Shown here: in pieces, positions 11,887-21,600 of the stretch
Position numbering within the stretch: the first letter of the stretch is position 1
Layout: every line of letters begins with the position of its first letter
From: a virus
Virus record (IMG/VR): IMGVR_UViG_3300020000_000040
Coordinates: 1 to 38,995 of that record
DNA: 38,995 nucleotides
Strand: one strand, 5' to 3'
Program-made: the position numbers and the translations under genes
Notes under the pieces: model-generated
What the model was told of the DNA's origin: nothing
What the model saw: the letters and a program-made list of their open reading frames with translations, nothing else
Database searches by the model: none

Positions 11887-13029
11887 ATGGCTGAATATTC
11901 AAGAATTGCAAAAGGTCACTTCACCTCTACTGGTAATGCTCAAGTTGTTAACTTGCCATTTCAACCAGATTATATTGAATTGATCAACTATACCGCTGCT
12001 GCTGCAATGACCGATGATGTTGTTCCATTTGCAAAATGGGATATATCTATGGGTCAAGGCTTTGCGGTAATCGAACGAAGCACAGGTTCTGCGCTAGTTT
12101 CAGATGTTATTATAGCTAATGGATTTTCTACATTTGCAGCAGGACAACTGCTTCAATATGGACCTATTTATCAGCATACTGGATCAACTGATTTTAGTAT
12201 CACTGCTGCAAGTCCAGCCGTTGTTACAACAACAAGTGCTCATGGATTAGCAACAGGTAACGTTATTGTATTCTCTAATTTGTATCAAACAGCAACAACA
12301 GGTATGCAGCAAATGGCTGGTATTCCGTTAACTGTTACTGTTACAAATAGCACAACATTTAGCGTTAACTGGAATGCATCAGGCTCTAACTATACAGCAT
12401 TTAATACTGCTTCATCAACAGGAAATGTTGGTTCCTACAAGCAAGTATTATATCCATATCTTTATGCTCCTGAAGTTGCAGTAATTACAGCTATTAATAC
12501 TAGCACAAATGTGATTACAACAGCTGCCGCACATAACTTCCAAATTGGTCAAGAAGTTGGTTTTCATATCCCAAATCAATGGGGTACAACTCAATTAAAT
12601 GAGTTACCAAACATATTAATTCCAGGATCTCCTCAATACTTCTATGTAATTGCTCAAACGCAAAATACATTCACAGTATCACAGAGTTTATCTGGATTTA
12701 CTGCGTTTAATCCTAACCAAACATTTGCAAGTTTCCCAGGTCTTAAATTTCCTGTGGTTGTGCCTGTTGGTGATGTTAACACTGGTGGCGTTCAGATTAG
12801 TGCAGGATCTCCATTGTATCCTTCTCCATTATTATTTAATGGTTCAGGAACAACACAAGTTCCAACAATCAATGGACCTGCAATCATAGGATCTTTTGTG
12901 AATAATACTTCACAAGGATTTATTGTCGGTTCAGGTGCTGCGGTTGGAGATGTAGACGCTCATCTAGTAGGTGCTGCTGCAGATGTTATATATTGGAGAG
13001 CTTATTTTTCCGATATGGCTGTAAACTAA
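11887..13029 (+). CDS. structural protein with FCCH-like beta domains
   Basis: 380 residues, directly after the capsid with a perfect AGGAGG site. Residues 1-95 are a beta-rich start (FTSTGNAQVVNLPFQPDYIELINYT). Two repeats follow whose pattern (ITxxxxAVVTTxxAHGLxxGxxV, then a strand pair ending TFSV) resembles the FCCH domain of ubiquitin-activating enzymes, a fold that annotation tools often report for phage virion proteins: about 101-170 and 198-275. The C-terminus is Gly-rich, with a VGDVDAHLVGAAADVIYW ending. Role: likely a capsid decoration or head-fibre protein, from position and composition; no enzyme motif. Confidence 0.65.
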   Translation: MAEYSRIAKGHFTSTGNAQVVNLPFQPDYIELINYTAAAAMTDDVVPFAKWDISMGQGFAVIERSTGSALVSDVIIANGFSTFAAGQLLQYGPIYQHTGSTDFSITAASPAVVTTTSAHGLATGNVIVFSNLYQTATTGMQQMAGIPLTVTVTNSTTFSVNWNASGSNYTAFNTASSTGNVGSYKQVLYPYLYAPEVAVITAINTSTNVITTAAAHNFQIGQEVGFHIPNQWGTTQLNELPNILIPGSPQYFYVIAQTQNTFTVSQSLSGFTAFNPNQTFASFPGLKFPVVVPVGDVNTGGVQISAGSPLYPSPLLFNGSGTTQVPTINGPAIIGSFVNNTSQGFIVGSGAAVGDVDAHLVGAAADVIYWRAYFSDMAVN

Positions 13030-13059
13030 ATATTGTAATTAAATATTTAGTTTGGCACT

Positions 13060-13098
13060 TTCGGGATTGGGTAACAACTCAATCCCGAATAGGTTTTT
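13060..13098 (+). terminator. 10-bp hairpin followed by T5, next to a ribosome-binding site
   Basis: TTCGGGATTG (13060-13069) pairs perfectly with CAATCCCGAA (13080-13089), 10-nt loop. TAGG and five T follow, then ATG at 13099. It can act as a partial terminator that lowers expression after the capsid genes, or hold the AGG ribosome-binding site open. Confidence 0.5.
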
Positions 13099-13515
13099 AT
13101 GTCATCTCCAATATCTGGGCCAATTCCTCCTTATGCGAATCTTCCAATCGAACCACAAAACTATCAGCCTAGACGTTTTCAGATATCTGATATAACAAGA
13201 GGTATAACAACAGTTATTACAACTACAGCAAATATGGATTACGTTATCAGTCAGCAAGTGAGAGTGCTAATTCCAAATGGTTATGGTTGTACTCAAATAT
13301 CTGGTAAGGATGGATTCGTTATCTCTATTCCTTCACCTAATCAAGTGGAAGTGACAATCAATTCAACAAAAGCAGATCCGTTTGTAAATACATCTTTAGC
13401 ACAAGTTCCTCAAATTCTGGCCATTGGAAACATAGAAAATGGCCAAACTAATACAGGCAGAACTGGGAATATAAACTATACCCCAGGAAGCTTTATTAAC
13501 ATATCACCCCAATAG
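13099..13515 (+). CDS. small virion protein with FCCH-like domain (138 aa)
   Basis: A Pro-rich N-terminus (GPIPPYANLPIEPQNYQPRRF) leads into one beta domain (about 28-95: GITTVITTTANMDYVISQQVRVLIPNGYG, then VEVTINSTKADPF) with the same order as the FCCH-like domains of 11887-13029 and 15933-19178, and a Gly/Asn-rich tail. This shared module suggests a joint role in the head or tail surface. The start follows AGG with a T5 spacer, after a strong hairpin. Position between capsid and neck genes fits a minor virion protein. Confidence 0.55.
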   Translation: MSSPISGPIPPYANLPIEPQNYQPRRFQISDITRGITTVITTTANMDYVISQQVRVLIPNGYGCTQISGKDGFVISIPSPNQVEVTINSTKADPFVNTSLAQVPQILAIGNIENGQTNTGRTGNINYTPGSFINISPQ

Positions 13516-13522
13516 GTAAAAC

Positions 13523-14086
13523 ATGAGCAAGAAATTAGATGCAGAAACTGAAAAACTACAAAAACAATTTGATAAATTTGATGAAGAAGTCAAAGAAATG
13601 ACTTTAGATCGTATGAATACAGCTCCTAAGCAAGAAACGGAAGAGCAGACTAAACTTTCATCTTCTCAAATTGAGAAATCAAATCAATTGTATTTAAAAC
13701 CGAAACGTACGATCTCTTCAAGGGAGAAATTTAATGAACGATTCAGAGAAGATTATAACTTTCAAAAAGAGTATGTCAACTTTATCGCTGAAAATCATGA
13801 GATCATTGGAGAATCCATCGAAATGTGGTCGAAACCCTTTCCAGGTGTTAATTGTGAAGAATGGATTGTTCCAACCAATAAACCAGTGTGGGCTCCTAGA
13901 TATGTAGCAGAACAAATCAAATCCAAATCTTATCATAGATTGACAATGACAAATCAAGTAAATAGTGGAGATCAACAAGGCACCCAGTATTACGGAACAA
14001 TGGCAGTTGATACGACAATTCAAAGGCTAGATGCAAGACCAGTAAGTTCAAGAAAATCTGTATTTATGGGATCAGGTACATTTTAA
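13523..14086 (+). CDS. conserved phage protein, probably virion-associated (187 aa)
   Basis: The first 60 residues are a charged helix with low complexity (AETEKLQKQFDKFDEEVKEM). Residues 65-185 are a compact domain: REKFNERFREDYNFQKEYVNF, then ENHEIIGESIEMWSKPFPG, EWIVPTNKPVWAPRYVAEQIK and SYHRLTM. I recognise this as a recurring type in podoviruses with N4-gp56 capsids; its function is not established to my knowledge. It starts 7 bp after the preceding gene and its stop shares one base with the next start, so it belongs to the head-tail module. Confidence 0.65.
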   Translation: MSKKLDAETEKLQKQFDKFDEEVKEMTLDRMNTAPKQETEEQTKLSSSQIEKSNQLYLKPKRTISSREKFNERFREDYNFQKEYVNFIAENHEIIGESIEMWSKPFPGVNCEEWIVPTNKPVWAPRYVAEQIKSKSYHRLTMTNQVNSGDQQGTQYYGTMAVDTTIQRLDARPVSSRKSVFMGSGTF

Positions 14087-15324
14087 TGAACCTTTTACAA
14101 GACATTATTACTTATGTTCGTAGAATCATAAAGACTCCATCAAGTGCAGTAATCAGTGATGCTTTGATTATTGATTATATCAATCGTTTCTGGATCATGG
14201 ATGTTGATGCAAGGATGCAGCTTTTTGATCTAAAAACGACATATCAATTTGAAACACAGCCAAGTGTTGATAGATATAATATGCCACTCTATGAATTACA
14301 GAGTGAACCTGGCGGTCAAGTCATAGGAAGATATCCGGTTTATCAAGGCTTTTTAGGCCCAGCATTCATTAATGGAATACAAGTCCCTTTTAATACAGGT
14401 GAAAACGATTTTTATAATATTTGGCCTAATATTGTTCAGCAGTTAACTGTAGTTGGTACAGGTAACGGAAAAAATGGCCCTTATACACTAACATTTCCAA
14501 TAGCTCCAAATAATCAAACGCCACCAAACCCACCCCTACAAGCACTTCTTAGAGGTCATATTGATATGGCTGGTATACTTAAATATGCAAATGATTTTGG
14601 AACTTATGAAGATCCTCCCTTAATTACATCTACACAAATAACAAATGGTAATTCCTTTATTCAAAGCATCCCAGTAACAAGTGTTGATCCTGCTGTAATT
14701 ATTACATCAACAGATGTAACAGGCAAAAACGTTGTTGTAACAGACTCTGGAGAGTTTTTACAGTCTAACATCAATTATGGATTATTAATGAATCCAGGTA
14801 ATGCTCCATTTGGAAATACTCAACTTCCAGGTCCTGCGGGTGCAAATTATAGCACATCTCTAAATACCATAAATTATCTAACTGGTGTTGCAACCCTTAA
14901 TTTTCCAGTAAATATTCCATCTGGAAACACAATCAGCGCTCAATGCTATTATTTTCAATGTGGTCTTCCTCGTTCTATGCTTTATTATAATAATACTATT
15001 ACACTAAGAAGCCCACCTGACACTCAATATACTGTAAGACTAACAGCATATCTAACACCTTCTGCATTTCTAGTTTCCTCTCCTGCCATTCAGTTCGCTT
15101 ACATGTGTGAATATATAGCAAGAGGAGCTGCGAGAAAGATATTAGCAGATACAGGAGATATCGAGCAATTTAATTTTTATGAATCCTTATTTAAAGAGCA
15201 AGAATTACTTGTTTGGAAGAGAAGTCAGAGACAATGGACATCTACAAGAACTCAGACAATCTATTCACAAGGAATAAACCAAGGTCAATCAGGATTTAAT
15301 AACATAGGTGGGTCGACAATATGA
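14086..15324 (+). CDS. head-to-tail adaptor-like protein (412 aa)
   Basis: N-terminal 60 residues are helical, with the pattern of connector/adaptor proteins: LLQDIITYVRRIIKTPSSAVISDALIIDYIN broken by a turn, then RFWIMDVDARMQLFDL. The middle, about 90-290, is a beta-rich insertion full of Asn, Thr, Gly and Pro. The C-terminal part returns to helix (IQFAYMCEYIARGAARKILADTGD, then EQFNFYESLFKEQE), as in adaptors that dock below the portal. In P22 the corresponding gp4 is about 166 residues; the extra length here would be the inserted beta domain. Next to the tail-hub-like gene, this fits a neck protein. Confidence 0.5.
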   Translation: MNLLQDIITYVRRIIKTPSSAVISDALIIDYINRFWIMDVDARMQLFDLKTTYQFETQPSVDRYNMPLYELQSEPGGQVIGRYPVYQGFLGPAFINGIQVPFNTGENDFYNIWPNIVQQLTVVGTGNGKNGPYTLTFPIAPNNQTPPNPPLQALLRGHIDMAGILKYANDFGTYEDPPLITSTQITNGNSFIQSIPVTSVDPAVIITSTDVTGKNVVVTDSGEFLQSNINYGLLMNPGNAPFGNTQLPGPAGANYSTSLNTINYLTGVATLNFPVNIPSGNTISAQCYYFQCGLPRSMLYYNNTITLRSPPDTQYTVRLTAYLTPSAFLVSSPAIQFAYMCEYIARGAARKILADTGDIEQFNFYESLFKEQELLVWKRSQRQWTSTRTQTIYSQGINQGQSGFNNIGGSTI

Positions 15325-15932
15325 CAATTTCTTACAATCTAAACATTCCGGATAGGCCAAACAATCCTTCGGTTGATCAGCCAAGAATGAAAACTAATAC
15401 AAACTCTATTAGTCAAATTATCGGAATCGATCATGTAACTTTTAATACACCACCACCTGGATCTAATCCAAATGAAAAAAACGGCTATCATACAGTTATT
15501 CATCAAACCTTGCAAGGATCAGATCCAGCAGCAATAGTTGGAATAAATCAAATATATAGCAAAAATGTAACGATTACAAATAGTGGTGGAACATTTACAG
15601 ATACTCAATTGTTTGCAAGAACTGGTCTTGGGGGAATACAACAAATAACAGGTAGCAGTGCTAGTGCAAATGGATTTTCTTTTATAGCAGGAGTGATTTT
15701 GCAATGGGGAATAGTAAATGCTCCGCTTGGTTCTGGAACAGTAACTTTTAACACAGCACCAAATTTCACTTTTCCAAATGCAGTTTTTACAATTCAATTA
15801 TGTCCAAGAAATGACGGTGTACATTCTGCTTTTACGTATTATCTAGACGGTTTACCGACACGATTTGGATTTAATTATAGAGGGTCTACAACAGGTAGTA
15901 ATTCATTATATTGGTTTGCAATAGGAAATTAA
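15321..15932 (+). CDS. tail fibre/spike-type protein with gp53-like C-terminal domain
   Basis: 203 residues, overlapping the adaptor-like gene by 4 bp (ATGA). The N-terminus has a common virion-attachment pattern (YNLNIPDRPNNPSVDQPRMKTN, then IGIDHVTFN). The C-terminal 75 residues (LQWGIVNAPLGSGTVTFN, NFTFPNAVFTIQL, LPTRFGFNYRG, LYWFAIG) match the gp53-like tail-fibre tip domain (WG...GxxTVTF...FPNAxF...YWxAIG). Known role of that domain: trimeric receptor-binding tip. Its location away from the main fibre cluster suggests a short neck or central fibre. Confidence 0.7.
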   Translation: MTISYNLNIPDRPNNPSVDQPRMKTNTNSISQIIGIDHVTFNTPPPGSNPNEKNGYHTVIHQTLQGSDPAAIVGINQIYSKNVTITNSGGTFTDTQLFARTGLGGIQQITGSSASANGFSFIAGVILQWGIVNAPLGSGTVTFNTAPNFTFPNAVFTIQLCPRNDGVHSAFTYYLDGLPTRFGFNYRGSTTGSNSLYWFAIGN

Positions 15933-18900
15933 ATGGGACAAAAAATTGTAGTTGGCCCAGGAATTAATCGAGGTTTAAGGACAGATGTCACTCCATTTAA
16001 TATGGATAATGATTCATTTCCAACTCTTATTAATGCATATCAATGGCGTGGAAGGGTTAAACGTAAGCGAGGAACTTCTCTTTTAAACAGACTTACTAGA
16101 CAAATTGATACGAAATCAGCGGGTGTTAGTGGAGCATCTCCTTGGACATTTAATATTTTTACTGTTACTGGAATCACTCCTGAACCTAATGCGTCTATTA
16201 CTCCCGGTTCAGTTGAAATATTTTTTAATCCTATAACAATTACAGGTAATATTGTAGCTCCTGGATATACTCTGGCTACAGATTGCCAAGTTTTTACAAA
16301 CACTACAGCTGGTTTATTCTCGGGATCACAAGTTTTTATTTCTGGGGTTACTGTCGTTCCTGGATCAGGCCCTGATTTAATTAATGGTGGCCCTTATAAT
16401 ATTGAGTTGATTAGTGGAACAAGTTTTAAAATTAAAGTTGATTCACATGGGTGGGGTACATGGTTAGCGGGTGGAGTATGGACAAATACAACTGGTGGTG
16501 ATGTTACATTTATAGATAATGGAGATGGAACTTTAACCGGATCTACACCTGGAAATTCTGGAACAATTAATTATGCTACTGGGAGTGTAACGCTCATAAC
16601 TACAGAAGCAGCAGGAACAGCAGTTGATATTGCATTTAATTATTATCCTTCATTGCCTGTTATGGGTTCAGAGGATTTAATTTTAGATCCTACTCAATTT
16701 CCTGGTACATTAGCCTTTGATACAAAATATTCTTATAATATTGTAACAGCTAGTCCTTATCCTATTTATGATGTAAACTTTTATAAAAATCCACCAGCTG
16801 ATCTGATTAATCTTCCAGGTTATATCCCAAAAACTACGCCTACTTCATTTGTTTGGAATGGAAAAGATTACCAGCAGTTTTGGACTGTCAATTATGAGAA
16901 TTCATTATGGGCAACGAATGGTATACAAGTTCCATTTAATCAAAATAATGTTGGAATGCAATTCAAAGCAATCACAGGAGTTGCAATTATAGCAGCTGGC
17001 CCACCCGCCATTGCAAATCTAACAATAATAGGTCATGGATTAGTAGTTGGGGATTTTGTATTCATTAATGAAGTTGGAGGTATTACTGGAATTAATTTCC
17101 AAACCGGGTATGTAACTGTAGTAGTAAATGCAAATACAGTCACAGTTGAATTTCCTAATGCAACATTAGGAGGAGCATATACTTCTGGTGGAATAGCTCA
17201 ATATCTCACAACTAATTCAGATCCTACAAAAGATAATATTAAGTATTATACAGGAGATCCAACTTTTGGAAGTGGTGAAGGATGGGTTAACTTTATGCCA
17301 CCTTTATCTCAAAGTAATTTTTCAGTTGGTAATCTTCCTTTGGCTCAGTATTATTTAGTGACAGCAAGAATGATTATTGACTTTAAAGATAGACTATTGT
17401 TTTTAGGTCCTGTTGTTCAAACATCTGGCGGAGCTGTATTTTATCTTCAAGATATAGTTATTTATAGTCAAAACGGAACTCCTTATTATACCGCGTCATT
17501 TACGGGAGCTGTAAACCTTCCAACTACGATATTTCACCCTTTATTAGTTCCTGCCAATCAAACAGCAACTGCAAGTGCTTATTTTGAAGATCAAACTGGA
17601 TTTGGTGGTTTTATATCGGCTGGAATTTCTCAACCTATAACCACTTGTGCTTCAAATGAAGATGTATTAATAGTAGGATTTTCATTTACTAAAGCTAGAT
17701 TGACATATACAGGAAATGATCTAGTACCATTCCTTTTCTATGTGATCAATTCAGAACTAGGAGATGCTTCTACATTTAGCATTATTAATATGGATGAAGG
17801 TGTTCTTAGTAGAGGTACTCGTGGATATATAATGTCAAGTCAAGTTAAAACTCAAAGAATTGATTTGGAAATCCCAGACCAAGTCTTTCAGATCGATTTG
17901 ACTAATAATGGAAATGAAAGGTTTACCGCAGTAAGGGATTTTATTAATGAGTGGGTATATTTTACGTATAATTCTAATAGTCGTGATTTTACATATCCTG
18001 ATCAAACTCTGTTTTACAATTATAGAGATAATTCATGGGCCATATTTGATGAAACTTATACCACATATGGATATTTTAGACGGCAAACAGGTTTTACTTG
18101 GGCTACTGTTGGTTTAATTTATCCAACATGGGCTAGTTGGAATGAACCATGGGATGCTGGAGAATCTACATTACTTCAACAAGAGGTGATCGCTGGTAAT
18201 CAACAAGGATTTGTCATCGTAAAAGACGAAGGAACAGGAGAGGCAACATCCCTTTATATATCTGCAATAGATGGAACAACAAATACAATAACGAGCCCAA
18301 GTCATAATTTAGAGCAGAATCAATGGATTATTATTACTGGGGCACTTGGAACTATAGCACCATTTGTTAATGGAAACATCTTTCAAGTTAAAACAATAAC
18401 AACCGATACTTTTACTGTTACGGAACCCTTATTTGGTGTTCAAACATATTTTGGAGGAGGTTTAATAACTATTGCCTATGTTCCTCAAATACAAACCAAA
18501 CAATTTCCAATCGCTTGGGAAATGGCTAGAAAAACAAGACTTGGGCCACAACAATATTTATTTACTACAACTTCTAACGCACAAGTGACTTTACAGATAT
18601 TCTTAAGCCAGAATGCAAATTATCCATATAACCAATCATCAATTGTTCCAGATCCAACAAGTACAGATACAGGTTTAATTTATACTCAAGTTCTCTACAC
18701 ATGTCCTGAAACTACAAATATTGGATTAACATTAGCAAATTCTAATCTTCAAATACAAAATGCAGTGCAACAAGCTCAAACTTGGCATAGAATGAATACT
18801 TCGTTGATTGGCGATACAGTTCAGATAGGATTTATTCTTTCAGATGACCAAATGTTAGATCTAGAATCAGATGGTGTTTTCTTTACGATTACTGGAATAA

Positions 18901-19178
18901 CCACTGCAAATCCAGCTGTGATTACAGTTGCAAACACTATTTCGACAGGTCATGTAGTTAGAATTGATGGAGTTACTGGAATGACTCAATTAAATGGAAA
19001 TGAATATAATGTCATTTCAGCCGATGCAACTTCTGTGACATTAAATCTTGATTCGTCTACTTTTGATCCATATATTTCTGGTGGAACTATTACTGTGGTT
19101 ACCGGTGTAAATGCATTTGCGGAGATAGAGCTACATTCCTTTATTTTAGATGTGAATCCATCACAGATGTTGGTGTGA
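15933..19178 (+). CDS. large tail-hub/stabilisation-like protein with four FCCH-like domains
   Basis: 1081 residues, the longest gene here. The N-terminus (MGQKIVVGPGINRGLRTD, NAYQWRGRVKRKRGT) is typical of P22 gp10-like hub/stabilisation proteins of podoviruses. Four FCCH-like modules are inserted at about residues 114-184, 344-425, 773-848 and 982-1054; the last is the clearest (ITGITTANPAVITV, VRIDGVTGMTQLNGNEYNV, TVTLNLDSSTF, YISGG). The core between 430 and 760 contains Trp/Tyr-rich beta-propeller-like stretches (LFYNYRDNSWAIFDETYTTYG). Known role of gp10-type proteins: close the portal channel and join the tail. The extra modules more than double the usual length and may carry sugar-binding or assembly contacts. 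Confidence 0.6.
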   Translation: MGQKIVVGPGINRGLRTDVTPFNMDNDSFPTLINAYQWRGRVKRKRGTSLLNRLTRQIDTKSAGVSGASPWTFNIFTVTGITPEPNASITPGSVEIFFNPITITGNIVAPGYTLATDCQVFTNTTAGLFSGSQVFISGVTVVPGSGPDLINGGPYNIELISGTSFKIKVDSHGWGTWLAGGVWTNTTGGDVTFIDNGDGTLTGSTPGNSGTINYATGSVTLITTEAAGTAVDIAFNYYPSLPVMGSEDLILDPTQFPGTLAFDTKYSYNIVTASPYPIYDVNFYKNPPADLINLPGYIPKTTPTSFVWNGKDYQQFWTVNYENSLWATNGIQVPFNQNNVGMQFKAITGVAIIAAGPPAIANLTIIGHGLVVGDFVFINEVGGITGINFQTGYVTVVVNANTVTVEFPNATLGGAYTSGGIAQYLTTNSDPTKDNIKYYTGDPTFGSGEGWVNFMPPLSQSNFSVGNLPLAQYYLVTARMIIDFKDRLLFLGPVVQTSGGAVFYLQDIVIYSQNGTPYYTASFTGAVNLPTTIFHPLLVPANQTATASAYFEDQTGFGGFISAGISQPITTCASNEDVLIVGFSFTKARLTYTGNDLVPFLFYVINSELGDASTFSIINMDEGVLSRGTRGYIMSSQVKTQRIDLEIPDQVFQIDLTNNGNERFTAVRDFINEWVYFTYNSNSRDFTYPDQTLFYNYRDNSWAIFDETYTTYGYFRRQTGFTWATVGLIYPTWASWNEPWDAGESTLLQQEVIAGNQQGFVIVKDEGTGEATSLYISAIDGTTNTITSPSHNLEQNQWIIITGALGTIAPFVNGNIFQVKTITTDTFTVTEPLFGVQTYFGGGLITIAYVPQIQTKQFPIAWEMARKTRLGPQQYLFTTTSNAQVTLQIFLSQNANYPYNQSSIVPDPTSTDTGLIYTQVLYTCPETTNIGLTLANSNLQIQNAVQQAQTWHRMNTSLIGDTVQIGFILSDDQMLDLESDGVFFTITGITTANPAVITVANTISTGHVVRIDGVTGMTQLNGNEYNVISADATSVTLNLDSSTFDPYISGGTITVVTGVNAFAEIELHSFILDVNPSQMLV

Positions 19179-19179
19179 T

Positions 19180-19680
19180 ATGTTTAATATAATCAACACA
19201 ATGCCTTATCTTCAAACATCTAGAGAGTTCCCTGAAGATATATCTACTCTTGTTGTAGAAGTTAATAAATCCTACTTAGAGATAGCCCAAAATTTAAATG
19301 CAAGAACTATAGGACTATTTTCAACGAATAGGGCAGCCATTACAGGTGAAGAGTGGTTTATAACATCAAGAAAGCAGCAGTCTTTAAGACAGGTTTATAA
19401 TGTTCCATCTGGAATAATCACAGGTTCTACAATAGATATTGGATTTAAGATTGCAAACATATCTCAATTTAGTCCTAAAACCTACGGTGTTTTCACCAAC
19501 GGAACTGATTGGTATGGTTTAATCTTTGCAAGTAATGTTTCAATTGCAGGGCAAATATCTTTCTTTTTACATGTAAATCCAGGATCTACAGTTTCAGATC
19601 AGATTGTGTTTGAAGTAGGAGCAGGAGCACCAGCAATAACATCAGGTACGATTGTTCTTGAATGGCTAGCCTTTGTGTAA
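19180..19680 (+). CDS. conserved podovirus structural protein (166 aa)
   Basis: Starts 1 bp after the hub-like gene. The N-terminus (MPYLQTSREFPEDISTLVVEVNKSYLEIAQNLNARTIGLF) and the following TGEEWFITSRKQQSLRQVY form a signature I know from many environmental phages, where it sits beside hub and ejection genes. The C-terminal half is a beta sandwich with a Gly/Ser-rich end. Ile-6 Met suggests MPYLQ may be the true start at 19201, but the earlier ATG keeps the operon spacing. The role is structural by context; exact position in the virion is unknown. Confidence 0.65.
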   Translation: MFNIINTMPYLQTSREFPEDISTLVVEVNKSYLEIAQNLNARTIGLFSTNRAAITGEEWFITSRKQQSLRQVYNVPSGIITGSTIDIGFKIANISQFSPKTYGVFTNGTDWYGLIFASNVSIAGQISFFLHVNPGSTVSDQIVFEVGAGAPAITSGTIVLEWLAFV

Positions 19681-19707
19681 TACAATTATTTTTAAAAGAG
19701 GTATTTT

Positions 19708-20427
19708 ATGAATTCTATGTTTGGCGGTCAAGGTGCAGCACCAACAGGTAAAACTAAATCAAATACATCCACTGGTTTTTATAAAGAAAAAGTTCCTTCT
19801 GGATATTCTAAAGGGAAGTTACAACAATTTACCCCAGAACAAATAGATTTATTTCAACAATTATTTGGTAATTTGGGTCCTGATAGTTTTACATCTAGAT
19901 TAGCTGGTGGCGATCAAAGCCAATTTGAACAATTAGAAGCACCAGCACTTAGACAGTTTGGTGAATTCCAAGGTGGTTTAGCTTCTAGATTCAGTGGAAT
20001 GGGAGGAGGAGGAGGTGGTGGTCAACAAGCATTAAGTTCTAGAAATAGTAGTGGTTTTAAGAATGCAGCAAACCAACAAGCATCTGATTTTGCACAACAA
20101 TTGCAATCACAACGTATGGGATTACAAAGAAATGCTCTTAGCGACCTATTCAATATGAGTAATGTATTACTTGGTCAAAAGCCTTTTGAGAATCTTCTTA
20201 CACAAAAACCACAAGAAACTTCATGGGCAGAAACAATAGGAAAATTTGGTGGGATGGTCCCAGGTTTAGTAACATCTTTATTCAAAGGTGGTGGATCTGC
20301 TGGAGATGCGTTTAAGGGTGCTTCTCAAATTCCTGGAGCAATTATGGGAGCAACTGGCGGTGGTCCATCTATTCAATCGACAGGACCTGGTATGAATAAA
20401 ATGTTTAGTCAAAGTAATTGGGGGTAA
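19708..20427 (+). CDS. DNA ejection/internal virion protein candidate (239 aa)
   Basis: Gly-, Gln- and Ser-rich, with a helical core: LQQFTPEQIDLFQQLFGNLGPDS, QFEQLEAPALRQFGEFQG, a poly-Gly run (eight residues at about 98-105), ASDFAQQLQSQRMGLQRNAL. This combination is frequent in the gene before the ejection proteins of podoviruses (P22 gp7-like position). The C-terminus contains a weakly hydrophobic Gly-rich stretch (GGMVPGLVTSLFKGGG) that could enter membranes. Known role of such proteins: released from the virion to form the DNA conduit. A good GAGGT site precedes the start. Confidence 0.6.
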   Translation: MNSMFGGQGAAPTGKTKSNTSTGFYKEKVPSGYSKGKLQQFTPEQIDLFQQLFGNLGPDSFTSRLAGGDQSQFEQLEAPALRQFGEFQGGLASRFSGMGGGGGGGQQALSSRNSSGFKNAANQQASDFAQQLQSQRMGLQRNALSDLFNMSNVLLGQKPFENLLTQKPQETSWAETIGKFGGMVPGLVTSLFKGGGSAGDAFKGASQIPGAIMGATGGGPSIQSTGPGMNKMFSQSNWG

Positions 20428-20433
20428 TTTAAA

Positions 20434-21600
20434 ATGGTTCAAGTATTACAAAATAATAAAAAACCCTCGTTTAGTGAGCAAATTAGCAGAGGAATAGATG
20501 CTGCAATTCCTGGGATTCAAGGATTTTTGCAACAAAGAGAAATGCAACAAACCCAACAGGCACAGGCAAGAGCTTTACAACAAGCTGGAATAGATCCAAG
20601 CGTATTAAATTTACCTCCTGAAGCTAAATCCGAGTATTTCAAGAATGCTTTTACAAAAGAGAAGGGATTAAACCCTTTACAATTATCTCAAAAAGATTTG
20701 ATAGATAAAAAGTTAAAATATGCAGATGAATTAGAAGGAAATGTTTCTGGAAAAGATGAATCATCAGAAAATATGCTTACATCCAATAAAGATTTAAATA
20801 GGTTAGAATTTGAAGAAAAACCAAAATCAAAAAAGGCAAAAAGTAAAGAAATTTATGATCAAGAACTAATCCCAGAAGAAAAAATTCAAAAAGCAGCTCT
20901 TGTTTTTCCTGCCGTTGCTACACAGATGCAGCACCATAATGATAAAGTTTTAGCTGAAAGACGTCATAAAGAAGAAATGGATTTTAAAAAGTCAGAAGCA
21001 GGAAAAAAACATGAATGGAATATTCATTCTGAAAGCCAAAAATATGATGAAGAAATTCAACATAATGCTAGAACCGCTAAAAAACAAGTTATGGCTGTAC
21101 AAGACATAGAAAAGGCTGTTGCTTCTGGAAAAGTTAAACCATCTTCGTGGACAAATATTTTTAAAGGATTTGGTGTTATTGGTGATAAAATTGCCAATGC
21201 AATTATGAATAAAGATGAAGCAACTCTTTTATCTTCAATTCCTCAATTGCTAGAAGGTTGGAAACAAGTTTTTGGAGTAAGATTAACTGATGCGGATTTA
21301 AGATTATTGGAAGATAAACTCCCAGGTCTTGGTAAATCGCAAGAAGCTAATAAAGCGGTTTTGAAAATAATGAAAAAATATTCTGATCAAACACTTTTAA
21401 GAGAAAAAATAGCATCAGAAATTAAATCTAAAAATAAAGGAATGCGACCCTTAGATTTTGCAAATAAAGTAGAAACAAGATTCGATGAAATGACGATGCC
21501 CATAAAAATAAAAAATCCTCATACAGGAAATGTTATTGAAGTACCTGCATATAAAGTTGGTGATTTTATAGAAGATGGTGGGGTTATTGTAAATGAGTAA
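20434..21600 (+). CDS. internal virion/ejection protein candidate (388 aa)
   Basis: Largely helical. It starts with PSFSEQISRGIDAAIPGIQGF and a Gln-rich helix (QQREMQQTQQAQARALQQAG), then a long charged region of low complexity (about 90-230, rich in Lys, Glu and Ser), and an ordered C-terminal domain (about 230-360) with LTDADLRLLEDKLPGLGKSQ. The arrangement resembles P22 gp20-like or T7-like ejection proteins in order but no homology is claimed. A GGGGG site lies before the ATG. Its end overlaps the next start by 8 bp, linking the two proteins stoichiometrically. Confidence 0.55.
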   Translation: MVQVLQNNKKPSFSEQISRGIDAAIPGIQGFLQQREMQQTQQAQARALQQAGIDPSVLNLPPEAKSEYFKNAFTKEKGLNPLQLSQKDLIDKKLKYADELEGNVSGKDESSENMLTSNKDLNRLEFEEKPKSKKAKSKEIYDQELIPEEKIQKAALVFPAVATQMQHHNDKVLAERRHKEEMDFKKSEAGKKHEWNIHSESQKYDEEIQHNARTAKKQVMAVQDIEKAVASGKVKPSSWTNIFKGFGVIGDKIANAIMNKDEATLLSSIPQLLEGWKQVFGVRLTDADLRLLEDKLPGLGKSQEANKAVLKIMKKYSDQTLLREKIASEIKSKNKGMRPLDFANKVETRFDEMTMPIKIKNPHTGNVIEVPAYKVGDFIEDGGVIVNE

